Positions 57,136 through 64,000 of a DNA stretch of 64,000 bases are shown here, in pieces. Each line of letters starts with the position of its first letter. The stretch's first letter is position 1. Below the pieces are notes generated by a model. That model worked only from the letters and a program-made list of their open reading frames with translations, had not been told where the DNA came from and made no database searches. The position numbers were made by a program, and so were the translations under genes. The DNA is from Mariniflexile sp. TRM1-10 (GTDB lineage: Bacteria; Bacteroidota; Bacteroidia; Flavobacteriales; Flavobacteriaceae). The stretch spans positions 2,517,501 through 2,581,500 of the forward strand of contig NZ_CP022985.1 of NCBI RefSeq assembly GCF_003425985.1, given 5' to 3'.

Positions 57136-58275
57136 TTATTTTATCATTTTTTTAGTGACAAGCATTTTTTTGTATGTTACTGAAATAGTATAAAAACCAG
57201 GGCTAAGCTCTGACGTATTAATAGAATTGGTTGCATTTTGACTTAATACGCAACTGCCCAAACTATTGTAAATTTTAATTTCTTCAGCATTATCACTGAA
57301 TTTTATTTCGTTTTCAAAGGGGTTTGGATGGATAATAAAGCCATCATTTTTTATGAAATTGAATGCCCTTAAAGTTGAATTATCAATGGTTAATGCTCTT
57401 AATTTGGATGGGAAGGTAAAAATGCTTGCAACCAATTTTTCGTTCGAAATATAAAGTGTATCGCTAAAACCATTTGTTTCTATAAAGCAAATACCTTCTA
57501 CTTGATTTCCGAAAGGTAGAAAGTTGTTTAACTTAACACTTTTACTGTTTGTAAACACATCAAGATTTAAGGGTGCACTTATATCTAAATTATATATTTC
57601 TATTAAAAAAGGCGTGATGTTAGATGATACTGAATAACCAGAAAGATATATTTTATTTGAACCAACGACATCGGCTCCAGTAATTAGACCCTGTGAATTA
57701 TATGTACTTACTTTAACAGCACTATGCGTACCCACTGTATTGGGAATGGTATATACATCAACTTCATTATTTGCCCAATTTTTGGAAAAGATTAACAAAT
57801 AATTATCGTAAACCACAAAAGCTTCTGAATCCCAGTTGTTATTGTTAAGATTGGAAGTAAAATCAGTTTGATCGGCATACGAGTAATTAATAACATCTGC
57901 GGTAACGTTCGTGCTAGAATCGAAATCGGTTTTTAAAATCCTATAAAATTTTAAATTGGTTCTGTTGCCATAATTGTTTCCAATGTCACCAATATAGATA
58001 TATGTGTTATCTTGGGCTATATCTTCCCAGTCTACATTCGTTGCATTTGTAATAGAAACAGTTCTCACTATAGAACCGTTAGAGGTATCTATTTCATATA
58101 ATTCGGCAGCATTTCCGCTATCATTATGAGTAATTAATTTGTTATCATAATAAATAAGTCCAGAGGTCTCTTCGACAGTTTCCGGTAAATTAAATTTGTC
58201 TGAAGTAACAACTGTTTGTGCTTTTGAAAGAAAAACCGTGAAAAAACATATAAATAATGGATAATTATATTTCAT
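57136..58275 (-). CDS. Secreted protein with type IX C-terminal sorting domain
   Basis: 379 residues from ATG 58275 (MKYNYPLFICFFTVFLSKAQ, a signal peptide; an alternative ATG is at 58287). The central part resembles a beta-propeller with repeated WDSEAFVVYDNYLLIFSK-like blades. The C-terminal 65 residues are a type A sorting domain (FIIHPNPFENEIKFS, IKIYNSLGSCVLSQ, LSPGFYTISV, VTKKMIK). It should be exported by the GldKLMN-dependent type IX system to the cell surface. Function unknown. Confidence 0.9.
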   Translation of the reverse strand: MKYNYPLFICFFTVFLSKAQTVVTSDKFNLPETVEETSGLIYYDNKLITHNDSGNAAELYEIDTSNGSIVRTVSITNATNVDWEDIAQDNTYIYIGDIGNNYGNRTNLKFYRILKTDFDSSTNVTADVINYSYADQTDFTSNLNNNNWDSEAFVVYDNYLLIFSKNWANNEVDVYTIPNTVGTHSAVKVSTYNSQGLITGADVVGSNKIYLSGYSVSSNITPFLIEIYNLDISAPLNLDVFTNSKSVKLNNFLPFGNQVEGICFIETNGFSDTLYISNEKLVASIFTFPSKLRALTIDNSTLRAFNFIKNDGFIIHPNPFENEIKFSDNAEEIKIYNSLGSCVLSQNATNSINTSELSPGFYTISVTYKKMLVTKKMIK

Positions 58276-58326
58276 AATTGGTAGCACTTTTAATCATAGT
58301 AAGATATGAAAAAAACATTTATAAAT

Positions 58327-59133
58327 CTACCAACCACCAGAAGCACCGCCGCCTCCAAATCCACCGCCGCCGAAACCGCCTCCAAAGCCACCGCCTCCAA
58401 ATCCACCACCAGAGCTTCCGCTACCAAATCCGCCACCTCCGGAAGAACGTCCCATACTGCTTAAAATAATAGCATCTAAAAGACTAAAACCACCCGATTT
58501 GTTGCCTCGGTTACCACCATTACCACCACGCCTGTTTTTTGAAATTGAGATCAGGATGATGATGAATATGAAAATAAGAATGATAATGAATTCTACAGGA
58601 AATTTATTTTCATTTGAGGCTTTGCGGGTACCTTGATATTCACCAGTTAAAACTTCAAAAATGGCATCGGCACCTCTGTTTAAACCGCCGTAATAGTCAT
58701 CTTGTTTGAAATAGGGGATAATATCAAGCTCAATAATACGCTTCGACATGGCATCTGTAAGCAAATGTTCAACACCATAGCCTGTTTTTATAGCTATTTT
58801 TCTATCACCTTTTGCTAATAAAATAAAAACGCCGTTATCTTCTTTTGCTTGTCCAATACCCCATTCGTGTGCCCATTTTGTGCCTAAATAATCAATATTT
58901 TCACCTTCGGTGGAATTTATGGTGGCAATAACAATTTGGGTTGAAGTGGTATCGGAATATTTAATCAGTTTTTCTTCTAAGGCACTTTTTTCAGTAGGCG
59001 ATAACAGACTGATATAATCGTAAACACTTGTTTGGAATTCTGGTTTTTCGGGAATTTTAAATTGAGCAAGCGCTATTTGGGTAAAGCAGATACTTAAAAA
59101 AGTAAATAAAAAAACGTGTTTAAATTTAAGCAT
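58327..59133 (-). CDS. TPM domain protein with Gly-rich tail
   Basis: 268 residues. Signal peptide (TFLSICFTQIALAQF), TPM_phosphatase-like domain (VYDYISLLSPTEKSALEEKL, QIVIATINSTEGENIDYLGT, KTGYGVEHLLTDAMSKRII), one membrane segment (FIIILIFIFIIILISI), then a C-terminal Gly/Phe-rich tail (GGGFGGGGFGGG). YgcG-type; linked to envelope or photosystem repair in other organisms, unclear here. Overlaps the next gene by one base. Confidence 0.9.
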   Translation of the reverse strand: MLKFKHVFLFTFLSICFTQIALAQFKIPEKPEFQTSVYDYISLLSPTEKSALEEKLIKYSDTTSTQIVIATINSTEGENIDYLGTKWAHEWGIGQAKEDNGVFILLAKGDRKIAIKTGYGVEHLLTDAMSKRIIELDIIPYFKQDDYYGGLNRGADAIFEVLTGEYQGTRKASNENKFPVEFIIILIFIFIIILISISKNRRGGNGGNRGNKSGGFSLLDAIILSSMGRSSGGGGFGSGSSGGGFGGGGFGGGFGGGGFGGGGASGGW

Positions 59134-59573
59134 TAGCCTTTAGAAATTTCGTTAGTGAGTTCGTTAGTGTCTAAATCTGTATAAGGAAAATGTTTTTTAA
59201 GTTGTTCCCCAGATTTTATAATGCCCTCAACCAACCCTTGTTTAAAATTACCAGTTTTAAAATACGATTGCATGATGTCTTTAGTGCTGTCCCAAAAATT
59301 ACTTGAAACGACATCGTTAATGCCCTTATCGCCATAAATGACAAAGGTTTTGTCATCAACAGCCACATAAATTAATACGGCATTTTGTAGTTTGGTGTTA
59401 TCCATTTTTAGTGCATGGAAAAGCTCTAAAGCACGATTTGTGGCGTCACCTTGGGAAGTTTTTTCAATGTGAACTCGTATTTCTCCAGATGTGTTTAGTT
59501 CAGCTATTCTTATAGCTTCAATAACCTCTTGTTCTTCACTGGGCGTTAAAAAATCTTCAACATGGTTAGGCAT
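59133..59573 (-). CDS. TPM domain protein
   Basis: 146 residues, TPM domain only: LTPSEEQEVIEAIRIAELNT, GEIRVHIEKTS, YVAVDDKTFVIYGDKGINDV. No signal peptide or membrane segment. Adjacent to LemA (59595-60194), the usual partner of TPM proteins. Confidence 0.9.
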   Translation of the reverse strand: MPNHVEDFLTPSEEQEVIEAIRIAELNTSGEIRVHIEKTSQGDATNRALELFHALKMDNTKLQNAVLIYVAVDDKTFVIYGDKGINDVVSSNFWDSTKDIMQSYFKTGNFKQGLVEGIIKSGEQLKKHFPYTDLDTNELTNEISKG

Positions 59574-59594
59574 AATGATGTGTTTCGGTAGTTT

Positions 59595-60194
59595 TTATTT
59601 AAAATTAAAATCTACATCAGGCGCTTTTTCACTTCCAGCGTCTGCTTTATAATAATTCATTTGGTCGAAGTTAAAAATGCCTGCTAATAATGAATTCGGA
59701 AATATCTTAATATGCTTATTGTATGGTTCTACGGCTTCGTTAAAACGATCTCTAGCTACGTTAATTCGGTTTTCAGTACCCTCTAGTTGCGATTGTAATT
59801 CCAAAAAGTTTTGATTTGCTTTAAGCTCTGGATACCTTTCAACAACCAACAATAATCTTGATAAAGCACCGGTTAAGCCTTGTTGGGCTTGTTGAAACTG
59901 TGCCATGTTTTCTGGTGTTAAGTTGTTGGCATCAATGGTTGTTTTGGTAGCTTCACTTCTTGCCTTTATAACGGCTTCTAAAGTGCTTTTTTCAAAATCG
60001 GCTGCTCCTTGTACTGTTTTTACTAAATTTCCAATAAGGTCGTTTCTGCGTTGGTAACTACTTTCTACGTCGCCCCAAGTTTTAGTGGCAGTTTCTTTTA
60101 AGTTTACAGCGGTATTATTAAACCCTTTTGCCCAAGAGTAAAATCCGAATACAATTACAGCAATAATAATTACAGGAATAAGCCATTTTTTCAT
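59595..60194 (-). CDS. lemA: LemA family membrane protein
   Basis: 199 residues. One N-terminal membrane segment (LIPVIIIAVIVFGFYSWAKG), then the LemA helical domain (SSYQRRNDLIGNLVKTVQGA, LLLVVERYPELKANQNFLEL, INVARDRFNEAVEPYN, FPNSLLAGIF). Envelope protein of unknown function; operon with the two TPM genes. Confidence 0.95.
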   Translation of the reverse strand: MKKWLIPVIIIAVIVFGFYSWAKGFNNTAVNLKETATKTWGDVESSYQRRNDLIGNLVKTVQGAADFEKSTLEAVIKARSEATKTTIDANNLTPENMAQFQQAQQGLTGALSRLLLVVERYPELKANQNFLELQSQLEGTENRINVARDRFNEAVEPYNKHIKIFPNSLLAGIFNFDQMNYYKADAGSEKAPDVDFNFK

Positions 60195-60267
60195 TTTGAA
60201 TAGTCGTTAAATGTTAAGTTATTTATAAAATACAATCAGGGTATTAGTATGCAGTTTCAATTAAATG

Positions 60268-60597
60268 TTACATCTGATTTTTAATTTTTATAAGCTGATT
60301 TTTTACATCCTCTAATTTACTGATTATTTCAAAATTAGAAAGGGTTTCTTTTTTTTCTTCTTTTAAATGGATTTTGGCACCTTCAAGCGTGAAACCACGT
60401 TCTTTAACCAAATGGTAAATAAACTTGAGGTTTTTGATATCTTCAGGAGTGAATTTTCTGTTGCCTTTAGCATTCTTTTTTGGCTTAAGGGCATCAAATT
60501 CTTTTTCCCAAAAGCGAATTAAAGAAGTGTTTACGCCAAATGCTTTGGCTACTTCGCCTATGTTGTAATAACGTTTTTCGGGTAGTTCTATATGCAT
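60268..60597 (-). CDS. MerR-family regulator
   Basis: 109 residues. MerR helix-turn-helix (YYNIGEVAKAFGVNTSLIRF with WEKEFDALKPKKNAKGNRKF) then a short dimerisation helix; no effector domain. Its start overlaps the M23 peptidase stop (TAATG on the minus strand), so it is co-expressed with that gene. Confidence 0.93.
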   Translation of the reverse strand: MHIELPEKRYYNIGEVAKAFGVNTSLIRFWEKEFDALKPKKNAKGNRKFTPEDIKNLKFIYHLVKERGFTLEGAKIHLKEEKKETLSNFEIISKLEDVKNQLIKIKNQM

Positions 60598-61568
60598 TAA
60601 TCTAGCGATTGGTTTTCTAATGAAGCATGCTCTAACAATTTATCAAATTCTTCGGCAGTTAAACTTCCGTAGTAAAAGTTTATAGGGTTGATGCGCTCAC
60701 CATCTTTAATAACTTCATAATGGCAATGTGGTGCTTCAGAACGCCCCGTGCTACCAACAAATCCAATTAGGTCGCCTCGTACGACCTTTTGGTTTTTTCT
60801 AACATTGTATTTATATAAATGGGCATATAAACTTTCGTATCCGTAGCCATGGTTTATTTTTATATGGTTTCCATAACCTGTTGCCTTATTGTCTGCACGT
60901 TCTACAACACCATCACCAGTTGCGTAAATAGGTGTACCTCTGGGTGCAGAAAAATCCATGCCATAATGCATTTTTCTAACTTTGGTAAAGGGATCCGAAC
61001 GCATTCCGTAACCTGAAGCCATCCTTTTAAGATCTTCATTTCTAACGGGTTGAATGGCAGGTATTGCGGCTAGTAATTTCTCTTTTTCTTCGGCGAGTTT
61101 AGCGATTTCATCTAGCGATTTAGATTGCACCACTATTTGTTTTTGAAGTATGTCTAAACGTTTGTTGCTTTCAATAATTAATTTAGAATTATCAAAGCCT
61201 TCCAGGTTTTTATAACGGTTAACGCCTCCAAAACCAGCTTTGCGTTGTTCGTCGGGTATGGGGTTTGCTTCAAAATAAACACGGTAAATGTTGTTGTCCC
61301 GATCTGCTACATCAGCTAAAACAGTTTCGGCTTCCTTCATTTTTTTGTTCAACAATTCAAACTGTAATTGCGCATTTTGCAGCTCGCGTTTAAGAGCACG
61401 TTCTTTAGGCGATTCTACAAATTGACTCGCTATAAAAACAAATAGAAAACCAAATAAAGCAGACCCTAAAATAAACACCGAGGCGTACTTAATAGTGTTT
61501 CTTTTTTTGCGCTGTATTTTCTTGTAAGACAGCGATTCTGCATCGTAATAATATTTTACCTTACTCAT
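60597..61568 (-). CDS. M23 family cell-wall metallopeptidase
   Basis: 323 residues. Cytoplasmic N-terminus, one membrane segment (YASVFILGSALFGFLFVFIA), coiled coil, and LytM domain with HYGMDFSAPRGTPIYATGDG (His and Asp zinc ligands) and APHCHYEVIKDG (second His pair). Likely a zinc endopeptidase or an activator of amidases in wall remodelling. Confidence 0.93.
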   Translation of the reverse strand: MSKVKYYYDAESLSYKKIQRKKRNTIKYASVFILGSALFGFLFVFIASQFVESPKERALKRELQNAQLQFELLNKKMKEAETVLADVADRDNNIYRVYFEANPIPDEQRKAGFGGVNRYKNLEGFDNSKLIIESNKRLDILQKQIVVQSKSLDEIAKLAEEKEKLLAAIPAIQPVRNEDLKRMASGYGMRSDPFTKVRKMHYGMDFSAPRGTPIYATGDGVVERADNKATGYGNHIKINHGYGYESLYAHLYKYNVRKNQKVVRGDLIGFVGSTGRSEAPHCHYEVIKDGERINPINFYYGSLTAEEFDKLLEHASLENQSLD

Positions 61569-61874
61569 TTCCTAATTTATGCTATTTTTGCACTTTATTA
61601 AATGCCATATATCTATTGAATTTTAATAACTAACGACCAAATTTGCTAAATAGTATCACTTAGTTGTTTGATAATTAAGATTAAAATCGTTTTTTATTAA
61701 GTTTAAAATATTTTGAAAAGAGTAAATATAAAAAATTGTTTCGCAATTAATGCCATTTTAACAACATAGTAACCATTTTATATAAATGAAACACGCATGT
61801 ATAAAAGTTTATCGCTATACCAAATGATTCATAGCAAACTGCATGCGACCGTTTAAAAACAGTAAATATTATAC
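61569..61874. other. 306-bp intergenic region before alaS
   Basis: AT-rich. It contains TATTTTTG at 61583-61590, a plus-strand -7-like box, which if used gives a leader of nearly 300 nt for alaS. No terminator, ORF or riboswitch family recognised. Confidence 0.4.
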
Positions 61875-64000
61875 ATGAAATCACAAGATATTCGTTCTAA
61901 ATTTTTAAGTTTTTTTGAAGATAAAAAGCATAGTATCGTACCATCTGCACCTATGGTTCTTAAAGACGATCCTACCTTAATGTTTGTAAATTCGGGAATG
62001 GCGCCTTTTAAAGAATACTTTTTAGGGAATGCAGTGCCAAAAAATAGCCGTATTACAGATACTCAAAAATGCTTGCGCGTTTCTGGGAAGCATAACGATT
62101 TGGAAGAAGTTGGTTATGATACCTACCACCATACGCTTTTTGAAATGTTGGGAAACTGGAGTTTTGGCGATTATTTTAAGAAAGAAGCCATTGCCTGGGC
62201 TTGGGAATTGTTAACTGAAGTTTATGGTATCGATAAAGATATTTTATACGTAACGGTTTTTGAAGGGAGTGAAGAAGATAAACTGCCCATGGATATAGAG
62301 GCTTACGATTTATGGAAACAATTCATTTCAGAGGACCGTATTTTAAAAGGAAACAAAAAAGATAACTTTTGGGAAATGGGCGACCAAGGTCCGTGTGGGC
62401 CCTGTAGTGAAATACATGTAGATATCCGTTCTGCGGAAGAAAAAGCCAAAGTTTCTGGTAAAGATTTAGTGAATCAAGACCATCCGCAAGTGGTAGAGAT
62501 TTGGAATTTGGTATTCATGCAATACAACCGAAAAGCGAATGGTAGTTTGGAAAGTTTGCCCGATAAACATATCGATACTGGTATGGGCTTCGAGCGTTTG
62601 TGCATGGTGTTGCAAGGGGTGCAATCCAATTACGATACCGATGTGTTTACACCACTTATTGAAAAAATTGAGCAAATTACAGGATTTTTATATGTACGGA
62701 CAGGTCGCGACCTGCCCGTACTTGATAAAAATCAAGAAAAAACTAATATTGCCATTCGTGTTATTTGTGACCACGTGCGTGCCGTAGCTTTTTCAATAGC
62801 CGATGGACAATTGCCAAGTAATACAGGAGCTGGTTATGTCATTCGGAGAATTTTGCGTCGTGCGATTCGTTATGGATTTACATTTCTAGACAAAAAAGAG
62901 CCCTTTATTTACAGATTGGTTGATGTGTTAAGCGCAAAAATGGGAACTGCTTTTCCAGAAATGAAATCGCAACAACAATTGGTGACTAATGTGATTCGTG
63001 AAGAAGAAGCGTCTTTTTTAAGAACCTTGGAACAAGGATTACAATTATTGGATAAGGTTGTCGTAGAAACCTCAGGAAAAGAAGTTTCAGGAGCAAAAGT
63101 TTTTGAATTGTACGATACGTTTGGGTTTCCAAAGGATTTGACAGCTTTGATTTTAAAAGAAAAAGGCTATGCTTACAATGAAGAAGATTTTGAAGTTGAA
63201 TTGCAAAAACAAAAAGCACGTTCGCGTGCGGCTTCAGAAGTTACAACGGAGGATTGGTCGGTTTTAATTCCAGGCAATGCAGAAACGTTTGTAGGTTATG
63301 ACCAAACTGAAAATAATGTAAAAATCACTAGAATTCGTAAAGTTGATTCTAAAAAAGATGGCATTTTATATCAAATCGTTTTAGATAAGACCCCTTTTTA
63401 CCCAGAAGGCGGTGGACAAGTCGGCGATAAAGGAACTTTGGTTTCTGCTAACGAAACCATTGAAATCATCGACACCAAAAAAGAAAATAATTTAATTCTA
63501 CATTTTGCTAAACAATTACCAGAGAATGTTACTGCGAATTTTGTGGCAAAAGTAAACACCGATTTAAGAACATCAACTTCTAAAAACCACTCGGCTACGC
63601 ATTTGATGCATTTAGCTTTGAGAACCATTTTAGGAACACATGTGGAACAGAAAGGGTCGTTGGTAAGTCCAAATTATTTGCGTTTTGACTTTTCGCATTT
63701 TTCTAAAGTTTCTGATGAAGAGTTACGTCAAGTAGAAGCAAGTGTGAATGCTCAAATTGAAGCACAATTACAGTTGGTAGAACACAGAAGTATTCCCATT
63801 CAGCAAGCGATGGAGCAAGGTGCCATGGCGTTGTTTGGTGAAAAATATGGAGACCATGTTCGTATGATTGAATTTGGAGAAAGCAAAGAACTTTGTGGAG
63901 GTATTCATGTAAAAAACACAGCAGATATTTGGCATTTTAAAATCATTTCTGAAGGAGCCGTTGCAGCAGGAATTCGTCGTATAGAAGCAATTACTGGCGA
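61875..64000 (+). CDS. alaS: Alanyl-tRNA synthetase, partial (runs off right end)
   Basis: Open from ATG 61875 ([20 protein letters not shown]) to the window edge, about 708 residues of a family usually near 870. Class II core with [30 protein letters not shown] [20 protein letters not shown], editing domain with HSATHLMH and CGGIH. Charges tRNA-Ala. A 28-bp palindrome sits in frame between the class II core and [14 protein letters not shown], giving residues [12 protein letters not shown] (62694-62721). Confidence 0.97.
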   Translation, partial: MKSQDIRSKFLSFFEDKKHSIVPSAPMVLKDDPTLMFVNSGMAPFKEYFLGNAVPKNSRITDTQKCLRVSGKHNDLEEVGYDTYHHTLFEMLGNWSFGDYFKKEAIAWAWELLTEVYGIDKDILYVTVFEGSEEDKLPMDIEAYDLWKQFISEDRILKGNKKDNFWEMGDQGPCGPCSEIHVDIRSAEEKAKVSGKDLVNQDHPQVVEIWNLVFMQYNRKANGSLESLPDKHIDTGMGFERLCMVLQGVQSNYDTDVFTPLIEKIEQITGFLYVRTGRDLPVLDKNQEKTNIAIRVICDHVRAVAFSIADGQLPSNTGAGYVIRRILRRAIRYGFTFLDKKEPFIYRLVDVLSAKMGTAFPEMKSQQQLVTNVIREEEASFLRTLEQGLQLLDKVVVETSGKEVSGAKVFELYDTFGFPKDLTALILKEKGYAYNEEDFEVELQKQKARSRAASEVTTEDWSVLIPGNAETFVGYDQTENNVKITRIRKVDSKKDGILYQIVLDKTPFYPEGGGQVGDKGTLVSANETIEIIDTKKENNLILHFAKQLPENVTANFVAKVNTDLRTSTSKNHSATHLMHLALRTILGTHVEQKGSLVSPNYLRFDFSHFSKVSDEELRQVEASVNAQIEAQLQLVEHRSIPIQQAMEQGAMALFGEKYGDHVRMIEFGESKELCGGIHVKNTADIWHFKIISEGAVAAGIRRIEAITG
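62694..62721 (+). repeat. In-frame palindrome inside alaS
   Basis: GTACGGACAGGTCG / CGACCTGCCCGTAC; 13 of 14 pairs complement. It encodes [10 protein letters not shown] in the alaS frame, in a GC-rich block within an AT-rich gene. Confidence 0.85.

Noticed and set aside
62539..62787. 82-residue frame within alaS
   Set aside because: Out-of-frame shadow of alaS, which is open from 61875 to the window end.

Overview
The window is AT-rich chromosomal DNA from a member of the Bacteroidota, almost certainly the family Flavobacteriaceae. Evidence: gliding/type IX secretion genes (gldB, gldC, gldK-L-M-N), a C-terminal type IX sorting domain on a secreted protein, an exosortase-F pair, flavobacterial promoter boxes (TTG, 16-20 bp, TAnnTTTG) and Bacteroidota gene orders (mreBCD-PBP2-rodA, groS-groL, era-der). 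Genus cannot be fixed from the sequence; a marine polysaccharide-using genus is a guess based on the formylglycine-generating enzyme and the family 2 beta-galactosidase.

Layout. 1-4240 is an accessory island: a SymE-like toxin gene divergent from a small XRE regulator, then five minus-strand orphan genes, mostly membrane or lipoprotein, separated by related hairpin-rich intergenic elements that look like gene-cassette junctions. 4240-10500 holds an FMN reductase, dnaG, a response regulator, nadE, gldB-gldC and a lipoprotein-type peptide deformylase. 10530-17790 is the cell-shape cluster purH / mreB-mreC-mreD-PBP2-rodA (minus strand). 17900-24221 has a free-methionine-sulfoxide-reductase-like GAF protein, a DUF4870-like regulator, exosortase XrtF with its partner, an S9 peptidase and two orphan genes. 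24330-31553 is a minus-strand run: miaB, sigma-54 activator, lptE, TPR protein, secG, groS, groL.

31689-41484 carries a membrane protein, topA, a degenerate arginase-fold protein and gldKLMN, the core of the type IX secretion/gliding machine. 41485-46628 contains an unusual 326-bp inverted-repeat element with three perfect hairpins, an FAD oxidoreductase, a DUF983 protein, an ABC-F ATPase, a leucine-rich-repeat protein and a small CPXCG protein. An initiator tRNA-Met is at 46750. 47028-53074 has a true FGE-type lipoprotein, a GH2 beta-galactosidase and DsbD; 53253-57079 has an FKBP isomerase, era and der; 57136-61568 has a type IX cargo protein, two TPM proteins, LemA, a MerR regulator and an M23 peptidase; alaS runs off the right edge.

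The most notable observations are: the cassette-like island; the triple-hairpin element; an arginase-family protein beside gldK that has lost metal ligands; a DnaG that has lost all four zinc ligands; a response regulator with Glu in place of the phospho-acceptor Asp; an in-frame 28-bp palindrome inside alaS; and a lipoprotein peptide deformylase. No CRISPR array, rRNA operon, complete transposon or integrase gene was seen.
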